Shown piece after piece: positions 11,001 through 22,050 of a DNA stretch of 64,000 bases. Position 1 is the stretch's first letter. Each line of letters starts with the position of its first letter. The DNA is from Blepharisma stoltei. Its lineage: Eukaryota > Ciliophora > Heterotrichea > Heterotrichida > Blepharismidae. The translations under genes and the position numbers were made by a program. The notes beneath the pieces were generated by a model. It was not told the DNA's origin, searched no databases, and saw only the letters and a list, made by a program, of their open reading frames with translations. The stretch is from assembly GCA_914767885.1 (NCBI GenBank), contig CAJZBQ010000015.1, positions 434,001-498,000 of the forward strand. Reading direction: 5' to 3'.

Positions 11001-11402
11001 ACCACTCATTCAATGGAAGAAGCAGATGTCCTTAGCGATAGAGTTTGTGTCGTTGTGGATGGAAGATTGAAATGCATAGGAACTTCTCTTTACTTGAAAA
11101 ACCAGTTTGGAGATGGGTATAGAGTTAATATTATATCAAAAGAAGTAGAAAGAGTAGTGCCTATTGTTCGCATAGTGATGCCCAATGCAAAAATTATTGA
11201 TTCTAGTGGGGGGAGCTTAGTCTTAGGAATTTCAGTCAAAGATGTAAAAGAGATTGGAGAATTCGTAAGAATCATGGAAGGAGAAGAGATAGGGGAGCTC
11301 AGCGTTTTGAAGGATTTGATTGAGGATTGGGGCTTATCTCATACCACTCTTGAGGAAGTTTTCATGATAGTAACTGGAAAGAAAACAAATGGGATTAAAT
11401 AA
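8039..11402 (+). CDS. ABC transporter, ABCA-type half transporter (899 aa)
   Basis: Removing the IES 8492-9155 at TA joins KKEFFER to YKILAKND and gives 900 codons. Order: cytosolic N-terminus, first membrane helix (about 60-80), a large extracytoplasmic loop, five or six further helices (about 330-560), then one ATPase domain. Seen: Walker A GHNGAGKST, Q-loop VCPQHDI, signature FSGGMKRRLS, Walker B VIILDEPTTGMDP, H-loop ILTTHSMEEAD. In-frame TGAs at 8330-8332 and 10956-10958 read as Trp. The helix order and the TTGMDP/EEAD motifs are those of the ABCA (lipid transporter) family; only one half is present, so it would have to dimerise. Substrate unknown. Confidence 0.85.
8492..9155. mobile_element. 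Composite IES in the ABC gene (664 bp)
   Basis: TA at 8492-8493 and 9156-9157. The outer 58 bp left and 50 bp right are unique AT-rich DNA with stops; the middle is a full family A element (8550-9104). Joining at the inner element's own flanks leaves stop codons in the outer DNA; joining at the outer TAs gives an open frame. Confidence 0.7.
8550..9104 (+). mobile_element. Family A MITE nested in an IES (555 bp)
   Basis: Flanked by TGA on both sides (8550-8552, 9105-9107), not TA. Ends CTCCCC and a G run; three direct and one inverted copy of the 18-mer CATCCTTGATCGAACGAT. Confidence 0.85.
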
Positions 11403-11536
11403 TTATTGACATAGATTTAATTGTTTAAAAATGGAATTAACCAAACTCAGGATTCAAGAAAATAATTCGGATTTATTTTTAATTAAGTGCAAAATTTCTC
11501 ATTCAGTCTTTGTGTGGTCACGAATTTACTTAATTC

Positions 11537-11602
11537 ATTGCAATCAGTAAAATAAATTAAGGCATAATGATTGCAATCAGTAAAATAAATTAAGGCATAA
11601 TG
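11537..11602. repeat. 33-bp tandem duplication
   Basis: Two adjacent copies of a 33-bp unit starting ATTGCAATCAGTAAAATA (11537-11569 and 11570-11602) lie between the convergent ABC and DHHC genes. Non-coding. Confidence 0.9.
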
Positions 11603-11625
11603 AATTCTAGTAAAAATTAAATAAT

Positions 11626-13331
11626 TTAATTTGTTTCATTAAGCTTTACCAAACTCGTTCCTTCTCTCTCAAAAGAAAAGCAGCAAAGTTTATTTTCTTC
11701 TTTTACATCTTTATAATTTGGAGTTCTTCTATCAAGATCAGGCATTAGCAGAGATTCAGCAGCTGCATCACTCAAGGTCATAGTGTATCTTGGGTCTTCT
11801 GTTTGAATTTCTGACAGCCTTGCTGCAGTTTTGAACCCAAATCTTTCTCTTGTGGTTCTTCCTTGTATGATATTTAAGCTTTGTATATATAGTACAGGAG
11901 TTGACAAAACAAGCCCTATCAAGCTAAACACTCAGTTCACAATGCAGGCATCACGCATATTTGCATAATCGTCAAGGTCCAAAATGTTTGCCTCACCATT
12001 TTCATTTAATGCAAAAATTGCCAAACAGACTGAGAATTGATATAAAAAATCAATAGTATCAATTTATTCTTATCTCTGCCAGTACTAGCAGATTTAATTC
12101 TTTTTGGGGGTAATTCTTGGGAAAGTCCTATACAAAAGACAATAAATGTATAAAATAGCACAAAATTCTTTTTCCCTACACAATTCCTAATCCATGGACA
12201 GTGATGATCATACTTCTTTACACATTTCCCACAATGCTGACAATGCCTTGCTGACTGCGATTTTTTAACCTTGCAAAATGGGCAAACATATTCTGGGTGA
12301 TAATTTTCATAGAGTTTCTATATATCACTTACAATTAGATCTTGTCCAGGCTTAGGCTTAATATAACCCGGGTCAAAATAATGGACCATAGAAAAGAGAA
12401 TAAATGTAAAGATAAAAATAACCCCTGAAACTATATCAAATGACACTGAAATGTCTCTCATATAAATAAATCATAAAATATAGCGTACAAATAATGCAGC
12501 AATATACAGAATAAATGCTTTGTAGTTGTATCTTGATGGCTCTAAAGATGTTCCGAAGGGATTCAATTTTTTCAAAGGGAATGGCTTCTTCAGGATTTTA
12601 TAAAGCTCAACTGCATTATAGTGATTAGCAATGTCCAAAGCTGTATGGCCAGTTTTATTTGTAATATTCCTATCTGCGTAATTCATAATGAGGACTCTTG
12701 AAACTGTATAGCTTTGAGAAGTTGCAGCTAAATGTAGTGCTGTGTTCCCTTTATTATCTTTTACATTAACATTTTGCCCTAGTGAAAGCAATAAAGCTAC
12801 AACAAACTCGTGACTATTTTCGGCTGCCAAATGCATTGGGGTTCTTCCATAAATATCTGGTTCATTAAACCTCATTTTAAAATTCACCACTGCATTCATT
12901 ATAAACTGAATCATCCCGGATTGAGCTGCCAAGTGCACAACTCCATGCCCCTGCGCATTTTTCATGAAAATATCAGCTCGTAACTGTAAAAACCTGGCAC
13001 AGAGCTTGCTTCTTTTCTTTCTGATGGCGAAATGCAAAGGTGTGTTTTTCTCTTTAAAATCTTGTGCATTCAACATTTTTTCGACTTCTTTATCAAAGTT
13101 TTCATCGCCGAAATTTTCTTTGACGCAGTTTTCTATTTCTAATTGGAAATCCATAACTTTGCTTTCGGGGATGTTGGAATTTGCAAGATCGTGAAATATA
13201 TTATATCCTTCTGAATCAATAAACATAGTTATATCTGTCCCAATATCTGATAAAGTAGATGAAAAGGTAGAGAGATCTAGAATTTGCATTGCGATGAGCA
13301 AATTTGCTTTTGTGTCGTATGTAGAGTTCAT
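11626..13331 (-). CDS. Ankyrin-repeat DHHC palmitoyltransferase (532 aa)
   Basis: ATG at 13331. About residues 60-230 hold ankyrin repeats (DIYGRTPMHLAAENSH, DNKGNTALHLAATS, NKTGHTALDIAN). Two membrane helices follow, then the Cys-rich domain CPFCKVKKSQSARHCQHCGK, DHHCPWIRNCVG with the catalytic DHHC Cys, and two more helices. This is the AKR1/ZDHHC17 arrangement: S-acylation of proteins at Golgi or vesicle membranes, with the ankyrin part binding substrate. A 15-nt intron (GTAAGTGATATATAG) lies at 12318-12332. A frame break just after the DHHC motif is healed by removing 12057-12148 at TA, joining NFVLFYT to IDFLYQFS. Total 533 codons. Confidence 0.85.
12057..12148. mobile_element. Short unique IES (92 bp)
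   Basis: TA at 12057-12058 and 12149-12150, within a minus-strand ATAC repeat. Restores the frame (92 = 2 mod 3) between the DHHC motif and the third membrane helix of the palmitoyltransferase. Inferred from frame only. Confidence 0.6.
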
Positions 13332-13371
13332 TATATTTAATTCATATTTCTTTGCATATATAATTATAGTG

Positions 13372-13445
13372 AACTACACTGACTGGCACGGGGTGCTTTT
13401 GGCTCAGCTTCGAGCCAAAAGCACCCCGTGCCAGTCAGTGTAGTT
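13372..13445. repeat. Perfect 34-bp hairpin with 6-nt loop
   Basis: Left arm 13372-13405 and right arm 13412-13445 are exact complements (key core CTGGCACGGGGTGCTTTT); the loop is AGCTTC. The symmetry continues about 7 bp outward with one mismatch (TATAGTG against AACTATA). It sits 41 bp upstream of the DHHC gene's ATG and is much richer in GC than its surroundings. Confidence 0.9.
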
Positions 13446-13502
13446 AACTATATTCAATTAGAGAAAATATTTTCCGAGCTTTCTTGACTAATATGAAAGA
13501 CG

Positions 13503-14437
13503 CTTGGTCAAGCATAGGTCACAACCAGACACCCCCCCCCCCCCAATAAGGGAACCCCCCATCCTCCCCCTAAAAATGGTACCCCCACCCCCCTTTCACA
13601 GATGGCACCACCCCCCCTCTCGGGTTTCCTATAGAAGTATTTGATAGGAAATAAGCAGAATAAATTAAACATAACCCAATTAAAACACTATATATTTTTA
13701 AATTAAGTCCACAAATTACTTTATATTTATGATTAATTAATAAATTTAAATTAATTAGCAATTAATTAGAAAATATATTAAATTTGCTTTTTATATTTAT
13801 AGATATAATGCCAAAGATATAGATAATGGCATTAATTATTAAATTAACCAAGGATAATACAATAACTTGCTTTAAATTTATTGATTCATAAATTAAAGCT
13901 AATCTAATGACAATTGTACAAGGATTGCAGGACTGAATTGGTAGCAGGATTCAATAGTGGTAATAAAAATAGTATTTGCTATTGTCAGTTTTACTTTTGG
14001 ATCTCTAATTCGACTTTTTAGCCATTGTTCCACAAAGTTCATAAATATATGCAGGATATATTGCTAATTAATACCAAAGATCATTATTATGCTTGCTAAC
14101 AAATTTTTTCAGATTTGGTGAGCTTACTAGTTATATGAAATTCTCACCCCATTCCATCTACTCCTTAATCGATTGTGCTACGCTATGTGGATATTGCATA
14201 AATCAGTAATTTTGAATATTTAAAATAATAATTTATTTATTACGTCTGCTCTAAATTGGCATTTTTCATATATTTTATGCTATATTATGGGGGATGGGGG
14301 TGGGGGTGCCATCTGTGAAAGGGGGGGGTGGGGGTACCACTTTTAGGGGGGTGGGGGTGCCATCTGTGAAAAGGGGGGGTGGGGGTACCACTTTTAGGGG
14401 GGTGGGGCTGTAGGGTTGCTACTTGTGCTTGACCAGA
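13503..14437. mobile_element. Family E element, about 935 bp, long TIRs with G/C-run subrepeats
   Basis: Outer TIR: left TTGGTCAAGCATAGGTCACA, right complement ending CTACTTGTGCTTGACCA. Inside, the right arm has two 51-bp tandem units (TGCCATCTGTGAAA at 14307 and 14358, each followed by GGGTACCACTTTTAGGGG); the left arm has one inverted unit. The centre is AT-rich with stops. No ORF above about 60 codons, so non-autonomous. Confidence 0.75.
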
Positions 14438-14549
14438 TGCTAATTGAATATTCATTTAAAATTAGATAAAAAATCTAGTTTTAAAATATACTGTAAGTCA
14501 TAGCTTCAAAACATAATTTTCCTTAACATATTTTATATTTAAGGGATTT

Positions 14550-17274
14550 ATGGATTATTTAAAAACTCGGCCTAAACTCCCACACCTAGCGGATGAATTT
14601 GGGCTGAAATCCGAGAAAAAGGCACAAAATACCGAATTAAGTAATTCGTTTTTTGCTTCAATTAGCGGCTTATCGAAGATCCAAGAAGTTGAAGAAGTTG
14701 GATCAATGAGCAATGACTCAGAAGCTTATTTAGATTATACAATAAACCTTTCCAAAAAATCAAATCTGACTAAAAAATTGCCTTTTATGAAAAAGCATTT
14801 CCGAAAATATACCGAACTCCCTCCCCTTACTCTTCCCCATCCCTCCATGAGCTAATAAAAGCATTGAAAAAATCGGTATTTTTGATTGAAAACACCCTTC
14901 TGTAAGCAAACAAAAAATTTTTATAAAAAATATATTTAATTTTAAATTTCGGAAAAAATAATTAATAAATTTAAAAAAATTAATTAAAAACACGTCCTTC
15001 GAGCAAAATTTTTTTGTTCGCTCACGGAGGGAGGAGGGTAGCAATAATGAAAAAATTGCATTCTTTCAACGATTTTTAAGCAAGCTCAAAGAAAACCCTC
15101 AAATTTATGATCACTTCCTTAACGAAGCTAAAAAAAAGCTTATATTATCAATTCCGATTTACAGTAGCACCGAGTATTATTATAAATTCATCCACATTCA
15201 AAATAGTAAAAAATACCGATCACTATCACAAACTCCTGTCCCAACAGTTTCTAGAAAAACTCCAGATTTAGAAGTAAAGCGGGTAGTAAACTCCTCTCCT
15301 CTTGGGTTTAGCATAAATGAAAGAAATTTACTCAAAGATTTGATAAAATTCCCAGATAGTGGCCGATATCCCACTTTATCAAGAACAACATTTTCTAGGG
15401 CAGAGAGCAGGAGAAGTAGTCGGCCTACAAGCAAAATGAGACGATTGGGCAAAAGGAAATTTCTTGATAGAAATAAGCCAAGCCTTATCCGTCTATATCA
15501 AGAAATATGCGGAACTCCAAAACTTTCTTTAAGACTGTGTAGACTTTCAATTCAAGGCTTCACCCAGCATTTAAATAAACGATACCCTACTGAAATATCT
15601 GAATCAATGGCTAAACATTTTGACTTCAAAAATGGTACATTAGAAGAATTTTGCACAGAAATGGACAAGTTTATTGGAAGCTCTGACGAAAAGCATTTAG
15701 CATTTTGCTTTGATATTTTTGATTTCAATAAAGATAAATATATTTGCTATCAAGATGCGTACCTTGCTATGAAACTAAGAGAGCAAGATTATTATGATAA
15801 TGATATAATAAAGATAAACAAAATGTTTGATCTAAAAAAACAAAGAAAAATTCCTACTAAAAAAGAATCGCGCAGAAGTAAAAGAAGAAAAAGCGTTTTT
15901 AGTAGTGCTACGAGTGAAAATACAGACGAGGAAGATGAGGAAGAAAATAAAAAAAAATCAAAAATCCCGCATTATAACCTTGAAAAGCCTGAAGCCTTGA
16001 CTTTTGAAGATTTCTGTAAAATTGATTTCCAAGGGAAGCCACAAATTTTTATTGATTTTTTGAGGCACAGCTGTGAATTTAATTACACTATTTTGCCTGT
16101 GTTTCCGACAACGCCTCCAAATATGACTAGGAAAAACAGCGAGGATTTGATTGTTGATATCTCACAAAATCCTGGTCTCTTAGAAAGTGTTCGGCAAGAT
16201 CCTAATTTTTCCTACTTACTCCCCCCCCCCCCTCCGTGAGCGAACAAAAAAATTTTGTTCACTCACGGAGGGGGGTTAATTTTTTTTTTTTAAAAAACAA
16301 TTTATATATAAATTTTAAAAAAATATTTTTTTCGAAATTTAAAAAAAATCCTAATTTGCAAAAATTGGGAAGCAAATACTAATTTAATTTGCAAAATTTA
16401 TGTTTTAAAACGCAATTTGTTTAAAATTAAACAGAATTAGCTCTAGATTTCATTATACTAATTATCACTTATATAGCAAAATTTTTTTCTATTTAAATTT
16501 TTTTCTATTAAAATATTTTTGTTCACTCACGGAGGGTGGGTTTTTTGGTCAAAAAATGGCGATTTTTCTAATGGTTTTGTTCGCTCACGGAGGGGGGGGG
16601 GAGAGTTAGCGGAGCTTGAAGAAGCCATGAGCTTGTTTTCTGGAACCCAACTTTACGATTTATTAGAAAAATTTGAAATTCTAAGATGTAAAGATATGAA
16701 AAGTTTGAAAACAATTTCAAAAACATCTATGAAAGAAAAATGACCGGAGCTATTTGGTGCTAAATGCGATTATGTCGCTGAAAGAATTTATCATTTTTTA
16801 GCTGGACCAAAGTATGAGGATGTGACAAAATCGAGGTTTTTAAATGCTGTTCATTTATTACTGAATATAAATAATGATTATTTTTTGAGGGGTTTTAGCT
16901 TTCATATATATGACGCAAGAGGAGATGGAGTAATTACGGCTGATGAAGCTTACAATATGCTAGAAGCACTTCCTGTAGGGTCACCTATATATTATGAGTG
17001 TTTGCGGTAAAAGATATTTAGTATAGTCAATGAGCTTCTTGCAAGTATTTTTGGAAGGAGAATAACTCCAATCACAACGATTGATTTTTATAAATTCATT
17101 GAATTTATACCGGATTCTCTATTTATTAAAGAAGTTTTAGAAGTTTTTCAGATTCCGTTAGTTAAACTCAAGGAAAGAGCGAATTCTTCGTTTATTCCTA
17201 TTGAAGTGAAGAATGAAGAAGATAAAAAAGTTATTGAAACTTTAAGGCTAGCAACCCAAGAAATTTTTATATAA
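14550..17274 (+). CDS. EF-hand protein (702 aa), two IESs and one intron
   Basis: ATG at 14550. Removing 14828-15038 and 16217-16606 at TA, plus a 15-nt intron at 17007-17021 (GTAAAAGATATTTAG), gives 703 codons. Two EF-hand-like loops are visible: FDFNKDKYICYQDAYL in the middle and YDARGDGVITADEAYNML near the C-terminus. Between them is a basic/acidic low-complexity stretch (KKESRRSKRRKS ... TDEEDEEENKKK). A TGA at 16741-16743 is Trp. The N-terminal part is unique. A calcium-sensing role is inferred from the EF loops; no enzymatic domain is seen. Confidence 0.7.
14828..15038 (+). mobile_element. Family B MITE/IES (degenerate, 211 bp)
   Basis: Flanks TTA (14827-14829) and GTA (15038-15040). 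Both ends carry weakened 18-mers (CTCCATGAGCTAATAAAA; GTTCGCTCACGGAGGGAG). Removal joins ELPPL to SNNEKIAF in the EF-hand gene. Confidence 0.75.
16217..16606 (+). mobile_element. Family B MITE/IES, full length (390 bp)
   Basis: TTA at 16216-16218 and 16606-16608. The left end is the stem-loop of facing 18-mers, the right end has two copies about 60 bp apart. The AT-rich centre contains AATTTGCAAAATTTATG, shared with other copies. Removal joins NFSYL to AELEEAM. Confidence 0.9.
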
Positions 17275-17699
17275 ACTTGTAACTCTGATTTGCTTTAAAA
17301 TTTGATATTTTATTTTCGTATTATTTTTCAGTTAGTTTTACTATAATTTATTTAATATTGCATTTCATAGAATTTCTGAGCATTTGTCTTGAGTCTATAA
17401 GAGATATATGATGCTTATTATTAAATTCATTTATTAATAAATTATGAATAAGCTACTATTTTTATTATAAAGTTCAAAATTTTTTTAAAGTTAATTGCTT
17501 GGGATATGCACTCCCCCTCCAAGAGTGAAAACTCTGGGGAAAATCTCTAAGAGAATTATTCTGCTGATTTTTTAATTTTGAGAATTTAATAATAAGCGTG
17601 ATAAATAAATCAAATATGTAAATGGATTTTAATTTTCGTTTGCAAGCATTTTTGCTGTAGTTTTAAATGCCATTGATTTATGTAACAGATATTTAATAA
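17275..17699. other. Intergenic with a possible MITE relic
   Basis: AT-rich. At about 17511 CTCCCCCTCCAAGAGTGAAA resembles a family B end, without a matching right end. Otherwise nothing recognised. Confidence 0.35.
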
Positions 17700-18395
17700 A
17701 TGGGTGTGATATTTCAAATTTCACTTTCAATTATCTTAGCAAATGCAAGAAGAACGGGTCACAGCTCAGGATCCAGTTCAAGCAGCAGTAGTGGCTTATC
17801 TACATCGGCCTCAATTATTTTAGCGGTGCTATTATTTGTCTTTTTTATGATAGTTATAATAGCTTCTGTTTTGTACAAAAGATATCGTTTAAGGAAACTA
17901 AGACGACAAATAGAAGCGAACCTAGCAACGCTTCCTCAAATTCCTCCTCAACAAAATTTTCAGCTAGGATATCAAAATCCAAATGGAGTTGTGCAAGTGG
18001 GATTTGGTCAAATTCCTCCTCAACAAAATTTTCAGCCAGTATTTCAAAATCCAAATGAGGCTGCAAAGGCTGGATTTGGAGCTCCTGTTGCTCCTATGTA
18101 CCCAATTAATCAGCAATTCGTACAACCAGGAAATTATCCTCCTGGCTATACTTATCCTCAACCTAACTCATACCCTGGAAATTCTGGAGCAGCTCAAGTA
18201 GGGATAAATAATTCATCGGCTTACTCATATCCAGTTCTAAGCCAACCTTTACAAGGATACAATAATCCTGGAGCTTATCCTCCTCAACAATTGTATGGTG
18301 TAACTCAAGGGTATAATGAACCCAATGCCAATCCAAATTTTCAAGTAAACGCAACTGATATTATGGAAGAAAATTTGCCGAAGCAACCATCATAA
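17700..18395 (+). CDS. Single-pass membrane protein with Pro/Gln/Tyr/Gly-rich tail
   Basis: 231 residues. A hydrophobic N-terminus (MGVIFQISLSIILANA) looks like a signal peptide. A Ser-rich segment (GHSSGSSSSSSSG) precedes one strong membrane helix (about 35-58), a basic stop-transfer patch (YKRYRLRKLRRQ), then a long low-complexity tail with repeats such as QIPPQQNFQ (twice), QPGNYPPGYTYPQPN and NNPGAYPPQ. The topology is type I with a cytosolic prion-like tail, comparable in style to Shisa/annexin-like PGY tails. A frameshifted tandem copy follows; a divergent paralogue is at 29217-29801. Function unknown. Confidence 0.65.
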   Translation: MGVIFQISLSIILANARRTGHSSGSSSSSSSGLSTSASIILAVLLFVFFMIVIIASVLYKRYRLRKLRRQIEANLATLPQIPPQQNFQLGYQNPNGVVQVGFGQIPPQQNFQPVFQNPNEAAKAGFGAPVAPMYPINQQFVQPGNYPPGYTYPQPNSYPGNSGAAQVGINNSSAYSYPVLSQPLQGYNNPGAYPPQQLYGVTQGYNEPNANPNFQVNATDIMEENLPKQPS

Positions 18396-18479
18396 AATAG
18401 CGAATGCATTTTTAAAATAATAAATTAATAGCACTATATATGGAAAATTCTTAACACTGAAAATAAGTACCAGATGAAT

Positions 18480-19203
18480 TATTAATTAATTATAGTGATA
18501 ATCAAGCAAGTTTGTGATTTTAAAACAATAGCAGAAGAAAATTGCTTAGCAAATGCAAGTAAAACGGGCCACAGTTCAGGATCCAGCTCAAACAGCAAGA
18601 GCAGCTTATCTACAGCAGGCTCAATTATTATAGCGGTGCTATTATTTGTCTTTTTTATGATAGTTATAATAGCTGCTATTTATACAAAAGATATCGTTTA
18701 AGGAAATTAAGAAGACAAGTTGAAGCGAACCTAGCAATGCTTCCTCAAATTCCTCCTCAACAAAATTTTCAGCTAGGATATCAAAATCAAATGAAGTTGT
18801 GCAAGTGGGATTTGGTCAAATTCCTCCTCAACAAAATTTTCAGCCAGTATTTCAAAATCCAAATGAGGCTGCAAAGGCTGGATTTGGAGCTCCTGTTGCT
18901 CCTATGTACCCAATTAATCAGCAATTCGTACAACCAGGAAATTATCCTCCTGGTTATATTTATCCTCAGCCTAACTCATACCCTGGAAATTCTGGAGCAG
19001 CTCAAACAGAGATAAATAATTCATCGGCTTACTCATATCCAGTTCCAAGTCCACCTCCACAAGGATATAATAATCCAGGAGCTTATCCTCCCCAAAATTT
19101 GTATGGAGTAGCTCAAGGGTATAATGAACCCAATGCCAATCCAAATTTTCAAGCAAACGTAACTGAAATTAAGGAAGAAAATTTGCTGAAGCAGCCATTA
19201 TAA
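18480..19203 (+). pseudogene. Frameshifted tandem copy of the 17700 gene
   Basis: Aligns throughout with 17740-18395. Two single-base deletions break it: one just after the membrane helix (about 18680) and one in the first tail repeat (about 18790, CAAAATCAAATG against CAAAATCCAAATG). The frame goes 0, then 2, then 1. The original signal peptide is replaced by unrelated sequence with no ATG in a good position. Surrounding 3' DNA (AATAAATTAATAGCACTATATA) is duplicated too, giving a unit of about 830 bp. Confidence 0.8.
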
Positions 19204-19289
19204 AAATAGCGAATGCATTTTTAAAATAATAAATTAATTAGCACTATATATGGAAAATTCTTAACATTGAAATGAGTACCAGATGAATA

Positions 19290-19365
19290 ATTAATTAATT
19301 ATAGTGGTAATCAAACAAGTTTGTGATTTTAAAACCATATCAGAAGAAAATTGCTTACAATAGAA
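19290..19365 (+). repeat. Third partial copy of the duplicated unit's 5' flank
   Basis: AAACAAGTTTGTGATTTTAA and CAGAAGAAAATTGCTTA repeat the sequence at 18500-18555, then similarity stops. It marks the end of the tandem array. Confidence 0.75.
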
Positions 19366-20062
19366 TCGAATTCAACTTTTTCATATAAAATTTAACAGCA
19401 GAAATATAAATTAATCTCCAGAAAAGTATTAATGGGAAGCAACTAATATATCCTTAAGCTTTAATAAGCCTTTTCGTTCTGAATAGAGGAATTTCATTTA
19501 GTTTTGCGTCATCAGTAGAATAAAGACAAGAAGATAAGGATGAACATTTTGAGATCATTGTGTTTGAAGTAAAAAAAATCTGATCATTATATAAATCTAA
19601 GAGCTATTAAATTATTTTATTTTAAAATATATTTAATTTGCTCAAAGGAAACTATTTGTTATTTTTTTACACTAAAATATCTTCGAATTGATAAAAAAAA
19701 TTTCCATTTCAAAATAAGCATCAGATGATATGAGACTTTAAATTTTAAAAGTTGTCGCTCATGAGATAAAACTAACAATTTATACTCTTTGAAGTTGCAT
19801 TTGAATTTATTTTAGATTAAACATTTATTTTCAAGCATTTGCCATTAAAATATTATCATTTTCGATATTAATTATTTAGCCATTCAGAATAAAAAAATAA
19901 ATATGTCATGTCAGTCAATTAAAATTGAATTTATTAAATTTTATATATGATGAATATTTAAAAATATAATGGGAAAATATTCTTGGAATTAATTCATATT
20001 TAAAACATATTCATTCGAAATTATACTCAAACACCGAGATTTTAACATTAGCTACCATTATT
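19366..20062. other. Intergenic, nothing recognised
   Basis: AT-rich, no ORF of note, no MITE ends. Confidence 0.5.
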
Positions 20063-20725
20063 TTAGCTTAAATTCTCTGACACTTTCGCTTTCTTAATGG
20101 CAAGCTGGTCCTCTATAATTTCACTGAATCTTTTAAGCATGGATAGTCTGTCTTGCTGAAAATCAATATTTTTGTCACTTTCACAGGTGCTCATGCTAAT
20201 TTCTTCTCGTTTTCCATGTATTTTTTTGCTTATCTTACAATCCAAATAATCAGCAAAAAAGCTGTCTACAATTGCCTCTTCATCCATTTTTTCTTCACAG
20301 TTTACTGCTTGCTTGTTGGGCAATAAAAGAAACCGCTTTTCTCTATTATGTTTAAGTTCTTGACTGATTTTAATTTGCTCGTTTACCGGCATTCTTTTTT
20401 TTAAATAGTAAAAATGATTTTTCACTGAAAATTCGCTTCTGTCGTTGAAAAATCCAGAGATGGTGCTTCATCTCGCTCCATAAACTTTATAAAGCCTCAC
20501 TAGGACAAAGTTTTCCTCATTCGTTCATCTTGCTTTGGATTCTTCTCCTAAGTCTAAGGCTCTTAGTTGGCCGTTTAAGTTTTTATTTGAAGTAGCTGTT
20601 TTTTGTTTGTTGCTTTGTTGAATAAAATTGCTAGAGCTTTCTAATTCTTCTCTAGCTGTATTATTTTCAAGGTTGATGTTTTGAGCCGCTTGATCATCAT
20701 TACGACCTTCCATTTTATTATCCAT
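20063..20725 (-). CDS. Single-repeat Myb/SANT-like protein (220 aa)
   Basis: ATG at 20725 (MDNKMEGRN). After an Asn/Gln/Glu-rich N-terminus, residues about 67-112 form one Myb repeat: RWTNEENFVLVRLYKVYG, then ARWSTISGFFNDRSEFSVKN and HFYYLKKR. The first and second helix Trps are both encoded by TGA, so the domain shows only under the UGA=Trp code. The C-terminus is basic and acidic with no further domain. Nuclear DNA binding is inferred from the family; a single repeat could also be a SANT-type chromatin module. Confidence 0.75.
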
Positions 20726-20758
20726 TTTCAATATATAAAACTTAAATTAACTTAATAT

Positions 20759-20879
20759 TAACTCACCGCATCTCCATGAGTGAAAAAAAATCCATAAGTG
20801 AAAAAATATTTTTAATATAAAATCTCTAGCTAATTCCGAGCAAATAAATATTTTTTTTTTACTCACTGATGGAGGCGAG
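20759..20879 (+). mobile_element. Family B relic (121 bp)
   Basis: TAA flanks at 20759-20761 and 20880-20882. Decayed end motifs (CTCCATGAGTGAAAAAAA left, ACTCACTGATGGAGG right) around an AT-rich centre with CTAGCTAATTC. Intergenic. Confidence 0.7.
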
Positions 20880-21379
20880 TAAGAGAATTCGAAATAGCTT
20901 ATTTGAATTAATTTCGAGCAAGCCTATAAGTTTTAAATTTAAATAAAAAATGGTTATCATTTAATTTCGCAAGATCGCGTTGGTATATTTTTTCCCAAAA
21001 AATCTTAAAAAGATTAGTTAGATTAAATTGTAGAGTGTCTTCGGGATTATTTTACTCACTGTCCTACCACCTGCATCAAGTTTAGGTTTTCCTAAGCATC
21101 CGTGTCATATGGTACCTTTTATTTTTGATGCCACCAAAATGAGAGAGAATAAGTTAGAGGGGTTAAACGGGAATTATTTCAGCCCCTAGCCAGTCAGGCT
21201 TCAGCCTTACGCTTCATGCAGCGATAAGCACTAAAACCACCTAGCTAGCTAACATAGTTTACGATTTATCATGAGTTTAATTCGGACCAAATTTATCCCC
21301 TAATAATTTCCTAGTCTTTACAACTTCTCGAATGAAAAGTCTAATCCTTCAATTAATTTCTCCAATTTTTCCCTATGTT

Positions 21380-22008
21380 ATATGCATAAAATGGCCGGAG
21401 ACGAGCGACCCGTCCTTCCGTGGCGGGTGTCCTTATGTATACCAGACGTGGTTTTTGGATGCGGAGAGCTGCTCGAGGGGAGAGTTAGCCTCGAGGCGAG
21501 AGGCCCAGCCCAATTTCCGCTGATTTTGGGACTTGACCAGAGCGGCAGTTTTTCGCATTCTTTTTGCCAGTAGCGCTGAGGCCCAGACTCAGTGTCCGAA
21601 AGAGGCAGGGTGAACTATCTGCCTAAGCTAATTGGTGGCTTCGCCCCGAATCCCGTAAGTTGTTGAGTTCTTTCTCGGAGATAATCCGGAAAAGAGGGGA
21701 AGGCCAAGCTCGACTCAGACTTCAAGGGCATAAAGTCTCTCCAGTTAAAAGGGTCCGGTAAAGGGGTGATCTGGCCGGACCAAAGCAGAGTTGGGCGATG
21801 CTGGCACTTAGGTTGGAAATGGTGGTTCCCGGCAAAATCCGTATGAATAGGATCAGGAGGGAAATGCCACTACCGAGAAACCGGGGGTTTCGGCCCGGGC
21901 CTAAGCTGCCTTGGGGGAGTCCACCCCGTAGCGATACCGCTGCGGAACGCGAGTGCTCTGGAAGTGGGGACTATAAATACCCAACACATAATCTAATCTA
22001 ATCTAATC
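21380..22008 (+). mobile_element. Retroposon R1 (629 bp) with (AATCT)n tail
   Basis: Perfect 13-bp target duplication TTTTCCCTATGTT at 21367-21379 and 22009-22021. Starts near ATAAAATGGCCGG, GC-rich body without a long conserved ORF, ends in four AATCT-type units. The 53976-54583 element is its homologue (shared GGTTTTTGGA and CCGAGAAACC boxes). Likely a short non-autonomous LINE derivative. Confidence 0.85.
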
Positions 22009-22050
22009 TTTTCCCTATGTTTCAGCTTCACAATCTTCTCAAATTTCCAA

